Positions 9,634-21,063 are shown, counted from the stretch's first letter. The stretch is 64,000 bases of DNA from Variovorax sp. Sphag1AA (GCF_014192575.1 NZ_JACHYC010000001.1:558001-622000); one strand, 5' to 3'. Numbers and translations are program-made. The notes: generated by a model from the letters alone, not told the origin.

Positions 9634-10795
9634 TCGCCGGGGCGTGTCTGTGCGCCCGGTCGACCGAAACGCTCAGTGCGATCGCGGCGAGGACCGTCGC
9701 AAAGCCGACCCAGCTCATCCAGCCGATCGCGCCATTGGCGAGCAGCCAGCCGCCTGCACCCGCGCCGATGGCCTGACCGATGTAGATCCCGGAACTGTTC
9801 AGCGCCACCGAGCCCGGCGCGAGCGCGGGGGATAGCGACACCAGCCGGGCCTGCTGTGCCGAGTTGGTCGCGAAACAGCCCAACCCCCAAGGCGTGAGCA
9901 GCACTGCCAGCCACGCCAGGCTGACCCCCAGAGGCCAGAGGAGCAGGCTCAGCGCGATCAGAGCGGTCGTCAGCAAGACCATGCGCGATGCGCCGTAGCG
10001 ATCGACATAGCGGCTCACCAGCATGTTGCCCACCACGCCGCAGGCGCCGAACCATGCCCAGATGAGCCCAATCTGCGTCGCATCGGCGCCAAGACGTTCC
10101 TTGAGGACCGGGGCGAAGTAACTGAACAGCACGAACTGGCCGGAGCCCTGAAGCGCAGTCACGCAGACCACGCCCATGAGAAGCGGGCTCTTGAAGACGC
10201 GCCCCCAGGCATCGCGCGACAACGCAGCGGGGCGGATGCCGGACGGCAGCTTCAGCCAGATCCCGGCGGCGCTAACCAGAGAAAGCACCGCAATCACTGC
10301 GAAGGCTGTGCGCCAGCCGAAGTGCCCCCCGATCAGCGCGCCGAGCGGCAAGCCAAGGACAGAAGCCATGGACCAGCCAAGAAAGACGAAAGTCACGGCG
10401 CGCCCGCGTTGCTCGGCTGGCACCAGCATGCCTGCGCATGCAGCGGCTTGAGCCGTGAAGATCGCCGGGGCGATCACCGTCAGCATGCGAACCGGCAGCA
10501 GGGCGCCGAAGGAAGGCATCAAGGTCGCGAGCAGGTGGCCGCACGCGTACCAGACCATCGTGCATGCAAGAAGTACGCGGCGGTCCCATCCGGCAACCAC
10601 CGCCGCCAGCAATGGGGCCCCGACGCACATCACCACGGCGGCTGCCGTGATCAGTTGGCCCGCCGTCGCTGCGCTGATCTGGAGCGATGAACTCAGTTCA
10701 TTGAGTGTGCCGGGCACGACCATCACGCCCGTGCCGATGACAAAGTTGCCCGCCAGCAGGGCCCACAAGGCAGCCGGCAGTGCAGGCTGCTTCAA
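9623..10795 (-). CDS. MFS transporter (drug/arabinose-efflux type)
   Basis: A 390-residue major facilitator with about twelve hydrophobic segments and a short N-terminus. The glycine-rich GTGVMVVPGTLNELSSSL and GWSMASVLGLPLGALIGGHFGWR segments fit the DHA1/AraJ-type efflux group. The substrate is unknown. The start overlaps the stop of the upstream dehydrogenase gene by four bases (ATGA), so the two are co-transcribed. Confidence 0.9.
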   Translation of the reverse strand: MKQPALPAALWALLAGNFVIGTGVMVVPGTLNELSSSLQISAATAGQLITAAAVVMCVGAPLLAAVVAGWDRRVLLACTMVWYACGHLLATLMPSFGALLPVRMLTVIAPAIFTAQAAACAGMLVPAEQRGRAVTFVFLGWSMASVLGLPLGALIGGHFGWRTAFAVIAVLSLVSAAGIWLKLPSGIRPAALSRDAWGRVFKSPLLMGVVCVTALQGSGQFVLFSYFAPVLKERLGADATQIGLIWAWFGACGVVGNMLVSRYVDRYGASRMVLLTTALIALSLLLWPLGVSLAWLAVLLTPWGLGCFATNSAQQARLVSLSPALAPGSVALNSSGIYIGQAIGAGAGGWLLANGAIGWMSWVGFATVLAAIALSVSVDRAHRHAPAISA

Positions 10796-11808
10796 CGGCG
10801 GACCTGCAGCGCGCCGGGATTGACGATATTGGTCGGGTTGCCCTTGATGAAGCTCACGACGTTGTCGAACGCTTGGCCGAAGTACATCTCGTAGCTCTCC
10901 TGCTCGACATAGCCGATGTGCGGCGTGCAGATGCAGTTCTCCAGGCGGAGGAGGGCATGGCCCTGCAGCGGTGGTTCGCTTTCGAAGACATCGATGGCCG
11001 CGAGACCGGGCCGACCGCGATTGAGCGCTGCAAGGAGCGCGTCCTGCTCGACCAGCTCGGCACGCGAAGTGTTCACGAAGAGCGAGGTCGGCTTCATGCG
11101 CGACAGGTCCTCGAGCGTGACGAGCGCGCGGGTTTCCTCTGTGAGGCGGAGATGGACCGACAGCACATCAGCCGCAGCAAAGAAGGTTTCACGATTGGGC
11201 GCGACCTGAAATCCATCGGACCGTGCCTTGGCAAGACTCTGCTCGCGACCCCAGATGACGACCTGCATGCCGAACGCCTGCCCGTAGCGCGCGACCAATT
11301 GACCGATGCGTCCGTAGCCCCAGACGCAGAGCGTCTTGCCCTTGAGCACCGAGCCGAGTCCGAAATTCGCCGGCATGGATGCCGACTTGAGTCCCGACTG
11401 CTGCCAGGCGCCGTGCTTCAGGTTGCTGATGTATTGGGGCAAGCGACGCATTGCCGCCATGATCAGTGCCCACGTGAGTTCTGCCGGCGCCTGCGGAGAC
11501 CCCGTGCCTTCGGCCACCGCGATGCCGAGTTCGGAACATGCATTCACATCGATGTGGCTGCCCACGCGGCCGGTCTGCGAGATGAGCCTCAGCTTGGGGA
11601 GCTTCTCGATCAATTGCCGCGAGATGTGGGTGCGTTCCCGGATCAGCACGATCACCTCGGCATCCTTGAGTCGAACCGAGAGCTGACCGATACCCTTGAC
11701 GGTGTTCGTGTAGACCTTGGCCGCATAGGCGTCGAGCTTGGACGCGCACTGCAGCTTGCGTACCGCGTCCTGATAGTCGTCGAGGATCACAATGTTCATG
11801 CCGTGCAT
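10792..11808 (-). CDS. D-2-hydroxyacid dehydrogenase
   Basis: A 338-residue NAD(P)-dependent reductase of the phosphoglycerate dehydrogenase superfamily. The dinucleotide motif is WGYGRIGQLVARYGQAFG, the catalytic arginine lies in NTSRAELVEQDAL, and the catalytic histidine in TPHIGYVEQESYEMYF. The substrate could be hydroxypyruvate, glyoxylate or another 2-ketoacid. ATG 11808 has AAGG four bases upstream; ATG 11799 is an alternative. It forms a two-gene operon with the MFS transporter, suggesting that a hydroxyacid or ketoacid is exported. Confidence 0.9.
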   Translation of the reverse strand: MHGMNIVILDDYQDAVRKLQCASKLDAYAAKVYTNTVKGIGQLSVRLKDAEVIVLIRERTHISRQLIEKLPKLRLISQTGRVGSHIDVNACSELGIAVAEGTGSPQAPAELTWALIMAAMRRLPQYISNLKHGAWQQSGLKSASMPANFGLGSVLKGKTLCVWGYGRIGQLVARYGQAFGMQVVIWGREQSLAKARSDGFQVAPNRETFFAAADVLSVHLRLTEETRALVTLEDLSRMKPTSLFVNTSRAELVEQDALLAALNRGRPGLAAIDVFESEPPLQGHALLRLENCICTPHIGYVEQESYEMYFGQAFDNVVSFIKGNPTNIVNPGALQVRR

Positions 11809-11885
11809 TGTGCCTTGCACGACGCGCCGGCTGTGTCGGCGCATTGCCCGGCGTCGCGCGTCGAACACAACGCCGGAGCGGGGTT

Positions 11886-12227
11886 TCAGTGCATGCGAGC
11901 GCAACGCCCGACCGCGTCCGCGGCTTCGAGCGCAGCCAGGCGATCGAGCTCCGCGCACACATCCGCCATGCGACCGGAGATGACCACACGGCCTGGGTGA
12001 CGGTTGGGCTGCTGAGCATCGACCATGCGAACGACACGCAGCGGACGTGCGCTGGCGGATGCATCCCCGCCCGCAGGACCTTGCCGCGATGCGCAGCTTG
12101 GGCGAACACCGACATAGCGCAGTCCCGACGAATTGACGTGACGCGAGCGACGTGCCGGCATCCAGCGATCAGCCAGCGATTGAAGGGGCGTGAACAGGTC
12201 GACGATGCTGAGAAGAGCGATTCCCAT
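11886..12227 (-). CDS. Small conserved-looking protein of unknown function
   Basis: A 113-residue protein I cannot assign. The first 20 residues are moderately hydrophobic (MGIALLSIVDLFTPLQSLAD), the middle is basic and Ser/Ala-rich, and the C-terminus forms an acidic amphipathic helix (GRMADVCAELDRLAALEA). GGAG lies five bases before the ATG, which supports translation. I recall similar C-termini in small Burkholderiales proteins, but this is memory, not a search. It lies upstream of the dehydrogenase-MFS pair. Confidence 0.55.
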   Translation of the reverse strand: MGIALLSIVDLFTPLQSLADRWMPARRSRHVNSSGLRYVGVRPSCASRQGPAGGDASASARPLRVVRMVDAQQPNRHPGRVVISGRMADVCAELDRLAALEAADAVGRCARMH

Positions 12228-12336
12228 GTGAACTCCAGAAGGTAGAGATTGAACACAGGCAGGATTGCTTTCATTGCCTCGACAGGGTGATGGCTAACGC
12301 CATACGCCCGCCACCTGTCGCGGCTGGTGATGAGGG

Positions 12337-13011
12337 CTACATCAACATCGTGTTGCGGATCAGCCCGACTGCGAGGCCTTCGATCTCGAAGGGTTCGCCG
12401 GGCTGGACAACGATCGTCGGGTAGTCGGGGTTTTCGGCGTGCAGCTCGATGACCTGCTTGTTGCGCTTGAGACGCTTGACGGTGACTTCGTCGCCCAGGC
12501 GGGCAACCACGATCTGGCCGTTGCGGGCTTCCTTGGTGGCCTGCACCGCGAGAAGATCGCCGTCCATGATTCCGGCGTCGCGCATGGACATACCACGCAC
12601 CTTGAGTAGGTAGTCGGGCTGGCGCTGAAACAGCGTGTTCTCGACGTAGTAGGTCTGGTCGGTGTGCTCTTGCGCCAGGATGGGCGAGCCGGCGGCGACC
12701 CGGCCGATGAGCGGGAGGGCGAGTTGTGCCATGCCGGGGAGGGACAGCGAATACTGGTTGTTCCGCGACTCGTTGAGCGCACGCAGGGCGTCGCCCTTGA
12801 GGCGGATGCCGCGCGAAGTGCCGCTCACCAGTTCGATGACCCCCTTGCGGGCCAGCGCCTGCAGATGCTCTTCTGCAGCATTGGCGGACTTGAAGCCCAG
12901 CTCGGCCGCGATCTCCGCGCGTGTCGGCGGAGCGCCGGTGCGGGCGATAGCGCTTTGAATCAAGTCCAGAATCTGCTGCTGACGGGCGGTAAGCTTGACG
13001 GCGAACTGCAT
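12337..13011 (-). CDS. lexA: SOS repressor LexA
   Basis: A 224-residue LexA, the repressor of the DNA-damage response, which cleaves itself with RecA. The N-terminal winged helix contains [22 protein letters not shown]. The cleavage site Ala-Gly is in [14 protein letters not shown]. The catalytic serine is in [13 protein letters not shown] and the lysine in [16 protein letters not shown] lies six bases before the ATG. Two LexA-box-like sites lie 19-53 bases upstream, as expected for autoregulation. Confidence 0.98.
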   Translation of the reverse strand: MQFAVKLTARQQQILDLIQSAIARTGAPPTRAEIAAELGFKSANAAEEHLQALARKGVIELVSGTSRGIRLKGDALRALNESRNNQYSLSLPGMAQLALPLIGRVAAGSPILAQEHTDQTYYVENTLFQRQPDYLLKVRGMSMRDAGIMDGDLLAVQATKEARNGQIVVARLGDEVTVKRLKRNKQVIELHAENPDYPTIVVQPGEPFEIEGLAVGLIRNTMLM

Positions 13012-13029
13012 GGTGGCTCCTGAAGAGGA

Positions 13030-13064
13030 CTGGCTACATATCCAGTACCTGTATTTTTAACCAG
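13030..13064. promoter_or_regulatory. Two candidate LexA (SOS) boxes
   Basis: The sequence shows CTGG-N8-CCAG at 13030-13045 and CTGT-N8-CCAG at 13049-13064, resembling the CTGT-N8-ACAG SOS consensus. A further CCAG/CTGG inverted repeat covers 13061-13073. They sit in the 74-base gap between lexA and the divergent asparaginase gene. Confidence 0.7.
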
Positions 13065-13085
13065 TTTTACTGGGGTTGGCAAGCA

Positions 13086-14066
13086 ATGCGTGAAATCATT
13101 CAAGGCGGCACTCGGCGTGTCGTCGTTCTGGGTACCGGCGGCACGATCGCAGGACGGGCCAGCCATTCCGGCGACAACATCGGCTACACCGCCGGACAAG
13201 TGGGCGTTGCGGATCTGCTTGGCGGCATCGATGCGCCGGAAGGCACAACGCTGATCGCGGAACAGGTCTCACAGATCGACAGCAAGGACATGAGCTTCGA
13301 AATCTGGCAGAAGCTGGCGCAGCGCTGCGCCCATTGGCTCGCAAAAGCCGATGTGGCGGGCATCGTCATCACCCACGGGACCGATACGCTGGAGGAGACC
13401 GCGTACTTTCTCCAAGCGGTACTGGCGCCTTCCAAGCCGGTGGTGCTGACGTGCGCGATGCGTCCTGCGACTGCCTTGGCGCCCGACGGGCCTCAGAACG
13501 TGCGCGATGCCATCGCGGTCGCGGGGACACCGGGCGCGCAAGGCGTTGTCGCGGTCTGTGCCGGCACGGTGCATAGCGCGTTCGACGTGCAGAAGACGCA
13601 CACCTATCGCCTCGATGCCTTCGGCTCCGGGGATGGCGGCCCGTTGGCCTACGTGGAAGAGGGGAGCGTCCGGGTGCTGCGCAACTGGCCGGGGCCGCAG
13701 GCGGCAGCACCCTTATTCGATCGCGTCGTCAGCGCAACGTCATGGCCGCGCGTCGAGATCCTGGTGAGCCACGCCGGTGCGCGGGGCGCGATCGTCGATG
13801 CCCTGGTCGTCGAACGTAAGCGAGGTGCCGTGGACGCCGTTCAGGGCCTTGTGCTTGCTGCAACGGGCAATGGCACGCTCCACCACGAACTCGAGGCTGC
13901 CGCACTGCGCGCGCAAGCCGAAGGAATTGCAGTGGTGCGTGCGACTCGTTGCACGCAGGGGCGCATCCTTGGGAAACCGAACGATGCGTTGCGCGACCCG
14001 GGCTCGCTGACGCCAGTCAAAGCGCGCATCGCGTTGGCGCTGGAGCTTCTCTCCGCAGGCGCATAG
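13086..14066 (+). CDS. L-asparaginase (type II-like)
   Basis: A 326-residue asparaginase. The first catalytic threonine is in VVLGTGGTIAGRA, the second in ITHGTDTLEETAYF, and the lysine-containing or equivalent strand is in VVLTCAMRPATALAPDGPQN. No signal peptide is visible, so it is probably cytoplasmic despite the type II-like sequence. It hydrolyses asparagine, possibly also glutamine, to the acid and ammonia. It diverges from lexA with only 74 bases between the start codons, so SOS control is possible. Confidence 0.92.
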   Translation: MREIIQGGTRRVVVLGTGGTIAGRASHSGDNIGYTAGQVGVADLLGGIDAPEGTTLIAEQVSQIDSKDMSFEIWQKLAQRCAHWLAKADVAGIVITHGTDTLEETAYFLQAVLAPSKPVVLTCAMRPATALAPDGPQNVRDAIAVAGTPGAQGVVAVCAGTVHSAFDVQKTHTYRLDAFGSGDGGPLAYVEEGSVRVLRNWPGPQAAAPLFDRVVSATSWPRVEILVSHAGARGAIVDALVVERKRGAVDAVQGLVLAATGNGTLHHELEAAALRAQAEGIAVVRATRCTQGRILGKPNDALRDPGSLTPVKARIALALELLSAGA

Positions 14067-14090
14067 TCTTTTGTCAACGGGAGCCAGGCG

Positions 14091-14507
14091 ATGCTCGATG
14101 CGCTGCGCACGACAAGCTGGGCCTATCCGATGTTGGAAGTCGTACACATCGTTGGAATCGCGCTGTTGCTCGGCAACCTCGTGGCACTGGAGATGCGCGT
14201 GTTCGGACGGGCGGCAATCGTTCCCGTGTATGCCCTAGCACGGCTGTCACTGACCATTGCACTGAGCGGTTTTGCAATCGCGGCGGCCAGTGGCTCGCTG
14301 ATGTTCGCGACGCAGCCGTCCGAGCTGCTCGCGAACCGGGCCTTCCTCGTCAAAATGGTGCTCCTCGTAGTCGCCGGTTGCAATGCCGTCTGGTTCCATG
14401 CTCGTGGCTCGCTAGGCAAACTCGACTCGATGGCGCGGGTACAGATGTTGTCGTCCACTGCGATCTGGCTGGCCGTGGTGTTTTGCGGCCGTTGGATCGC
14501 CTATTGA
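14091..14507 (+). CDS. Four-helix membrane protein, DUF6644-like (tentative)
   Basis: A 138-residue protein with about four hydrophobic helices (near residues 15-35, 50-70, 82-100 and 118-135). The first contains EVVHIVGIALLLGNLVALEM, and the conserved-looking histidine resembles a heme- or metal-binding CopD-like fold. The function is unknown. It lies 24 bases after the asparaginase gene and 14 before a secreted DUF6152 protein, with which it probably works. Confidence 0.6.
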   Translation: MLDALRTTSWAYPMLEVVHIVGIALLLGNLVALEMRVFGRAAIVPVYALARLSLTIALSGFAIAAASGSLMFATQPSELLANRAFLVKMVLLVVAGCNAVWFHARGSLGKLDSMARVQMLSSTAIWLAVVFCGRWIAY

Positions 14508-14521
14508 GCAAAAGGACCTCC

Positions 14522-14992
14522 ATGAAACGCCGAAGCCTCGTTCTCGCCGCCGCATCGGTCCCCGCGACGATGTCAACTGCCTGGGCGCATCACGGCTGGG
14601 GCAGCTTCGATCAGGATCACCCGCTTTACCTCGAAGGCAAGGTCGTGAGCGTGAAATGGCAGAACCCGCATGTCGAGCTCATGATCGATGTGCCGACGGA
14701 TCTCAAGGTGCCGGCGGACTTGCCGAAGCGCGCCTTGCCGGCGCAGAGCGCCCCCGTCGACGGCGCGGCGCTCCTGGCGAAAGCGACGCTGCCGAGTCGC
14801 AGCGTGCGCCAGTGGGAGCTCGAATTGGCGCCGCTCACGCGAATGGAGGCATGGAAGATCCAGGAGATCAAGCCCGGAACCCAGGTGGCCGCGGTCGGCT
14901 TCGGCCAGAAAGACGACAAGGACGCGGTGATCCGTGTCGAATACCTGTTCGTCGATGGGAAGGTCTACGGGCTGCGTTCCAGCCCGGCCTGA
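14522..14992 (+). CDS. Secreted DUF6152-family protein
   Basis: A 156-residue protein with an N-terminal signal peptide that ends near STAWA and is followed by the HHGWGSFD motif typical of DUF6152. The rest looks like a small beta-barrel (YLEGKVVSVKWQNPHVELMI). The periplasmic role is unknown. GGACC lies before the ATG. It pairs with the small membrane protein upstream and ends on the bases next to the convergent adk gene. Confidence 0.75.
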   Translation: MKRRSLVLAAASVPATMSTAWAHHGWGSFDQDHPLYLEGKVVSVKWQNPHVELMIDVPTDLKVPADLPKRALPAQSAPVDGAALLAKATLPSRSVRQWELELAPLTRMEAWKIQEIKPGTQVAAVGFGQKDDKDAVIRVEYLFVDGKVYGLRSSPA

Positions 14993-16527
<1,535 letters not shown>

Positions 16528-16529
16528 GA

Positions 16530-16712
16530 TCAGAGACCCAGTTCTTCGTCGGTCAGTGGGCGTGCTTCGTTTTCGAGCAGCACCGGGATGCCGTCTCGCA
16601 CGGGGTAGGCAAGACGCGCGCTGCGCGAGACGAGTTCCTGCTTGTCGGGATTCCAGGTAAGCGGGCCCTTGGTGACAGGGCAGACGAGGAGTTCAAGCAG
16701 CTTGGTATCCAT
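16530..16712 (-). CDS. Trm112-family (YcaR-like) protein
   Basis: A 60-residue protein of the Trm112/YcaR family, with [17 protein letters not shown] and the C-terminal [12 protein letters not shown] motif. Only one of the usual zinc cysteines is visible, as in many proteobacterial members. Such genes usually sit between lpxK and kdsB, as here. It overlaps the end of lpxK by 20 bases. Confidence 0.93.
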   Translation of the reverse strand: MDTKLLELLVCPVTKGPLTWNPDKQELVSRSARLAYPVRDGIPVLLENEARPLTDEELGL

Positions 16713-17676
16713 CGGTCGATGATAGCCGTGCATCGAGCGCTGAAAAGAAGGCGGCCTCGGGCTCGAAAAGCAGCGGCACAGCCAGCGCATCCGGCGCCTT
16801 GTGCCAGAGTTTCACGGCGTCCTTTTCGGTGCAGAGCAGCGTCTCGCCATACGCTGCAGCGCGCGTCCAGTCCTCGAAATCGTGATGGTCCGGAAGCGCC
16901 ATGCAGCGTTCAAGGCGCAAGCCGCGCTGTCGCAGCATTTCGAAGAAAGCCTCGGGCTTTGCGATGGCCGCGACGGCAACGAGCTTTCGATCGGCGAGTT
17001 TGGCCAGCGGCGTCCGGGTGCCGTCACGCCCCAGTGCGTAGTCGGCAAGCGACCGTGTGGCAGTAAACCCCGCAAAGGCCGGGCGGCTGCCGGTGTGCAG
17101 TACCAGATCGCAAGGGCGGGGCCATTTCTCGCGCAACGGACCCGCCGGAAGCAGCCAGCCATTGCTGATGCCGCGGTCGTCGAAGACACAGATCTCGACA
17201 TCCCGCGCCATTGCAAGATGCTGCATGCCGTCATCGCTGACGATGACCTGGGTATCGGGATAGCCGGCACGAAGAGCTCGCGCGGCCTCGACACGACGCT
17301 CGGCGACGAATACGGGGGCGCCAGTCGAGCGCCGTATCAGCAGCGGCTCATCGCCGGTATCGCTGGGCGCGCTGTCGTCCAGCACTTCGCGGCAGCCCGT
17401 GGACGATCGGCCATAGCCCCGCGACACGACACCCACCCGGATACCCTGCGATTGAAGGTGGCGAACGATCGCCATGACGACCGGCGTCTTCCCGGAACCG
17501 CCGGCAACGACGTTGCCGACGACGACCACCGGTACGTCGAGGCGTTCGGTTTTGAGGATGCCGAGCCGGAAAAGAGCGCGCCGGACGGCGGTCAGCCCGC
17601 TATAGAGCAGGGACACCGGCCACAGCAGCCACGCCAGCGTGCCGCGTCGCAGCCAGGCATGCTGCAACGAAGCCAA
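16693..17676 (-). CDS. lpxK: Tetraacyldisaccharide 4'-kinase
   Basis: A 327-residue LpxK, the membrane-associated kinase that adds the 4' phosphate to the lipid A precursor. A hydrophobic N-terminus ([20 protein letters not shown]) precedes the P-loop [14 protein letters not shown], and [20 protein letters not shown] is the family's DDG.QH segment. It sits two bases after exbD and overlaps the Trm112 gene. Confidence 0.97.
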   Translation of the reverse strand: MASLQHAWLRRGTLAWLLWPVSLLYSGLTAVRRALFRLGILKTERLDVPVVVVGNVVAGGSGKTPVVMAIVRHLQSQGIRVGVVSRGYGRSSTGCREVLDDSAPSDTGDEPLLIRRSTGAPVFVAERRVEAARALRAGYPDTQVIVSDDGMQHLAMARDVEICVFDDRGISNGWLLPAGPLREKWPRPCDLVLHTGSRPAFAGFTATRSLADYALGRDGTRTPLAKLADRKLVAVAAIAKPEAFFEMLRQRGLRLERCMALPDHHDFEDWTRAAAYGETLLCTEKDAVKLWHKAPDALAVPLLFEPEAAFFSALDARLSSTDGYQAA

Positions 17677-17678
17677 GG

Positions 17679-18110
17679 CTATCGTCCCGCCTGGGCGGCC
17701 GATTGCGTGGCGAAAGTGATCTGCATGAGCCCCGCGCGCCGTGCGGCTTCCATGACAGTGATCACGGATTGGTGTGCCGCGCTCGCGTCGGCGCTGATGA
17801 TGACCACGTTGTCCTTTGCTCCGCTGGCTGCTGCGCTCAGGGCCGCCGTGACAGCCTCGACGCTGCGATCGGACAAAGGCGTCTTGTTGATCGTGTAGCG
17901 CCCGTCGGCCGACACGGAGACGATCACTTCCTTGGGGTAGTCGCGTTGTGCCTCGGCATCTGCCACGGGCAGACGAAGCTGCATTTCCGTGAACTTGCTG
18001 TAGGTGGTCGACAGCATGAGAAAGATCAGCACGACGAGCAGGACGTCGATGAACGGGATCAGGTTGATCTCGGGCTCGTCCCGCGAGCCGTGGCGGAAGT
18101 GCATCCTCAT
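17679..18110 (-). CDS. exbD: Biopolymer transporter ExbD/TolR family
   Basis: A 143-residue inner-membrane protein with one transmembrane helix near residues 15-37 ([19 protein letters not shown]) carrying the proton-channel aspartate, and a periplasmic domain after it. With ExbB it uses the proton gradient to energise outer-membrane transport through TonB. Its start overlaps the exbB stop by four bases. Confidence 0.93.
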   Translation of the reverse strand: MRMHFRHGSRDEPEINLIPFIDVLLVVLIFLMLSTTYSKFTEMQLRLPVADAEAQRDYPKEVIVSVSADGRYTINKTPLSDRSVEAVTAALSAAASGAKDNVVIISADASAAHQSVITVMEAARRAGLMQITFATQSAAQAGR

Positions 18111-18739
18111 CGGCGGAGCGTGTTCAGGTGACGTGCGAAGCGCTCGCCCGCGAGCTCGAGGTTCAGCAGGTACTCATCGACCCGGCTGCGGAAATAGCGC
18201 CAGAAGATGAGTGTCGGGATCGCGATGATCAGCCCGAAAGCCGTGTTGTAGAGCGCGATCGAAATGCCATGCGCGAGCTGGGCGGGGTTTCCGGAGCCGA
18301 CTGCGCCACTGGAAGGTGATTGCGAGCCGAAGATCTCGATCATGCCGATCACGGTGCCGAGCAGGCCCAGCAGCGGCGCGGCGGACGCGATCGTCGCAAG
18401 TGCGGGCAAGTAGCGCTCCAGGCGATGTGCCACCACGCGGCCGGCGGCTTCCATCGAGACGCGCAGGTCGTCCTCGCTGGACGCCGGGTTGGAGTTCAGA
18501 GCCCGAAAGCCTGCGGCGAGGACTTCGCCGAGGCTGGAGTTCCGCTCCAGCTTCGTCACGACATCCGGTCCCGGGACGGAATTGCGAGAGACGGCGATGG
18601 CCTCGTCGAGCAATTTGGGTGGCAAGACTTTCGAGGTTTTCAGGCTGGCGAAGCGCTCGATGACGAGTGCGAGACCAATAACCGAACAAGCGAGCAGCGG
18701 CCAGATCGGCCAGCCCGCAGCAACTATGATGGAAAACAA
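18107..18739 (-). CDS. exbB: MotA/TolQ/ExbB proton channel protein
   Basis: A 210-residue inner-membrane protein. Three hydrophobic helices are visible (near 5-27, 115-140 and 160-185), with the family's [16 protein letters not shown] segment. I placed the start at the TTG at 18739 because GGAGGA lies four bases upstream and the resulting length suits the family; the longer frame to 19108 runs through the intergenic region. It is first in the exbB-exbD-lpxK-Trm112-kdsB-adk series. Confidence 0.9.
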   Translation of the reverse strand: MFSIIVAAGWPIWPLLACSVIGLALVIERFASLKTSKVLPPKLLDEAIAVSRNSVPGPDVVTKLERNSSLGEVLAAGFRALNSNPASSEDDLRVSMEAAGRVVAHRLERYLPALATIASAAPLLGLLGTVIGMIEIFGSQSPSSGAVGSGNPAQLAHGISIALYNTAFGLIIAIPTLIFWRYFRSRVDEYLLNLELAGERFARHLNTLRR

Positions 18740-19050
18740 ATATTCCTCCGGCCCATCGACTGCAAATGCGCGGCGATTATCTACCGAGCCGGCACATGTT
18801 TCGGTGTCCTTCGCTTGTAGGGATTGACGCACAGAAACTGTGGATAACTTTGTGATTAACACGCAGAGCAACTTGGCCAGAGCCGCGCCAGATGGGCGCT
18901 TCACTGGATCGAGCGATATTTGAGCAGCACTTTTTCCAATGAAATCAATGGCTTGCACCAGAACATGTGCCTGTGATGCGTATGAGGCGCCCCGCCAGGG
19001 TACTCCGCTGGCACTTGTGGAAGATTCGCACCTTGTCACAGCCCTGTGGC
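18740..19050. other. 311-base divergent intergenic region between exbB and xseA
   Basis: No convincing gene is seen. It must hold the exbB (minus) and xseA (plus) promoters. Visible signals are a CACAG-AAA-CTGTG inverted repeat at 18830-18842 and a perfect DnaA 9-mer overlapping it. A short in-frame extension of xseA (from 18967) is possible but has no ribosome site. Confidence 0.6.
18839..18847 (-). other. Perfect DnaA-box 9-mer
   Basis: TTATCCACA on the minus strand, identical to the consensus high-affinity DnaA box. It lies in the exbB/xseA divergent promoter region. It is a lone copy, so it is not an origin. Confidence 0.6.
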
Positions 19051-20364
19051 ATGAATGAACGTGAGCAAACACCTGCGGGCGGCGCGCGCGTCTGGGCCGT
19101 GGGCGCACTGTGCCGTGCTGTCGCGGATGCGCTCGAAGCGCGCTTCAATCCGGTCGCTGTCAGGGGCGAGATATCGGGCTTTTCTAGAGCGTCGAGCGGC
19201 CACTGCTATTTCTCGCTGAAGGATCAGAACGGGCAACTGCGCTGCGCGATGTTTCGTCGCGCGGCCGGACTGCTGGACTTCATGCCACGCGATGGCGACC
19301 AGGTCGAAGTGCGCGGTCGGCTCGGGCTTTACGAGCCACGCGGCGATCTCCAGCTGATCGTGGAGAGCCTGCGTCGGGCCGGGCAGGGAGCCTTGTTCGA
19401 GCAATTCCTCCAGCGCAAGGCCAAGCTCGAAGCAGAGGGACTCTTCGACGCGGCGCGAAAGCGTCCTCTGCCGGCGATGCCGCGATCGATCGGGCTCGTT
19501 ACCTCGCTCGGAGCCGCTGCACTTCACGACGTGGTCACGGCGCTGCGGCGTCGGGTCCCGCACATCCCAGTGGTGCTTGCGCCGGCGGCGGTGCAGGGGG
19601 CAAGCGCACCTGCGGAGCTCGTGCGTTCGCTCGAAGCGCTCTATGCGATGGAGCCGCAGGTCGATGTCATCCTGTTGGTGCGTGGCGGCGGGTCGATCGA
19701 GGATCTCTGGGCCTTCAACGATGAGGCGCTGGCGCGGACGATCGTCCGGAGCCCGGTGCCGCTCGTTTGCGGTATCGGCCATGAGACCGACTTCACGATC
19801 GCCGATTTCTGCGCGGATGTTCGAGCGCCGACGCCGACCGCCGCCGCGGAACTGGTCGCCGCGCCGCGCGACCTTTGGCTCGGTGCGCTCGAGCTGATCG
19901 AAGAGCGTTTGCGCGACGCGGTTCTCGCGCGGGTGGACGCGTCGAGCCAGCGACTGGATATTGCTGCGGGGCGGCTTGGCCGTCCCTCGGAACTGGTGGG
20001 TCGCCAGCGTTTGCGTCTCTCGCATCACGCGCAGCGCATGCACTTCGCGCTGCAAGCGAAGACGGCGCGGCTCGCTCATGTGCAGCAGGTCCTGCAGGCC
20101 GGGTTGCCGGTGCGGCTTCGGCAGGCATTCGAGCGCCACCGGGAGGTGCTCGACCGTGCGTCGCTGCGATTGAAGCTGCTCGACCCGGAACTCGTGCTGC
20201 AGAGAGGCTACGCATTCATCACAGACGCGCAGGGGCATGCGGTCACCAGCGTCGATCGACTCTCTGTCGGAGCCGAAGTGCAGGCACATCTTTCCGACGG
20301 CCGTGCCGATCTGAAGGTCCTGCAAACTGAGGCCAAGGGAACGCGTCCGACGTCAGGGGTGTGA
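19051..20364 (+). CDS. xseA: Exodeoxyribonuclease VII large subunit
   Basis: A 437-residue XseA, the nuclease subunit that degrades single-stranded DNA in repair. The N-terminal OB-fold is visible ([20 protein letters not shown]) and the catalytic domain carries [18 protein letters not shown] and [18 protein letters not shown] long basic, coiled-coil-prone region follows. ATG 19051 matches the family start; an upstream in-frame ATG would add 28 basic residues. The small subunit gene is not in this window. Confidence 0.95.
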   Translation: MNEREQTPAGGARVWAVGALCRAVADALEARFNPVAVRGEISGFSRASSGHCYFSLKDQNGQLRCAMFRRAAGLLDFMPRDGDQVEVRGRLGLYEPRGDLQLIVESLRRAGQGALFEQFLQRKAKLEAEGLFDAARKRPLPAMPRSIGLVTSLGAAALHDVVTALRRRVPHIPVVLAPAAVQGASAPAELVRSLEALYAMEPQVDVILLVRGGGSIEDLWAFNDEALARTIVRSPVPLVCGIGHETDFTIADFCADVRAPTPTAAAELVAAPRDLWLGALELIEERLRDAVLARVDASSQRLDIAAGRLGRPSELVGRQRLRLSHHAQRMHFALQAKTARLAHVQQVLQAGLPVRLRQAFERHREVLDRASLRLKLLDPELVLQRGYAFITDAQGHAVTSVDRLSVGAEVQAHLSDGRADLKVLQTEAKGTRPTSGV

Positions 20365-20413
20365 ATTCCTTTCTAGAATCAACCATCCCACAACCAACCC
20401 GAGAGAGCAAAAA

Positions 20414-20995
20414 ATGGAACACGTTCTTCCTCCCCTGCCATACGCGATGGACGCACTGGCGCCCGAGTACTCCAAGGAGACTCTCGAGTACCACTATGGG
20501 AAGCATCACAACGCCTACGTTGTGAATCTGAACAACCTGCAAAAGGGCACGGAGTTCGAGAACATGACGCTCGAGGACATCGTCAAGAAGTCCAGCGGCG
20601 GCATCTACAACAACGCGGCCCAGATCTGGAACCACACCTTCTTCTGGAACTGCATGAAGCCCGCGGGCGGCGGCGACCCGAGCGGTGCGCTCGCCAAGGC
20701 GATCGACGCCAAGTGGGGCAGCTACGCGGCATTCAAGGAAGCCTTCGTCAAGTCGGCCGTCGGCAACTTCGGTTCTGGCTGGACCTGGCTGGTGAAGAAG
20801 GCGGACGGTTCCGTGGACATCGTGAACACCGGCGCTGCCGGCACGCCGCTCACGACCGCTGACAAGGCGTTGCTGACCGTCGACGTCTGGGAGCATGCCT
20901 ACTACATCGACTACCGTAACCTGCGTCAGAAGTTCGTCGAGACCTTCCTTGCCAAGCTCGTCAACTGGAGCTTTGTCGAGAAGAACTTCGGCTGA
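20414..20995 (+). CDS. sodB: Iron superoxide dismutase
   Basis: A 193-residue cytoplasmic Fe-type superoxide dismutase. The metal ligands are visible in [11 protein letters not shown] (His27), NHTFFWN (His74) and [11 protein letters not shown] (Asp and His near 157-161). The segment after His74 and the length fit the iron type rather than manganese. GAGAG precedes the ATG, and a TAGAAT -10-like hexamer lies at 20374-20379. A strong terminator follows. Confidence 0.97.
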   Translation: MEHVLPPLPYAMDALAPEYSKETLEYHYGKHHNAYVVNLNNLQKGTEFENMTLEDIVKKSSGGIYNNAAQIWNHTFFWNCMKPAGGGDPSGALAKAIDAKWGSYAAFKEAFVKSAVGNFGSGWTWLVKKADGSVDIVNTGAAGTPLTTADKALLTVDVWEHAYYIDYRNLRQKFVETFLAKLVNWSFVEKNFG

Positions 20996-21011
20996 TCTCG
21001 TCCTCCGGAAA

Positions 21012-21043
21012 CAAAAAAAGCCGACTTTGGGTCGGCTTTTTTG
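21012..21043. terminator. Bidirectional rho-independent terminator
   Basis: AGCCGAC-TTTGG-GTCGGCT with an A-run before and a T-run after. It lies between sodB and the convergent DUF192 gene. Confidence 0.92.
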
Positions 21044-21063
21044 TTGGCCTCAAGGCGCAAGAG

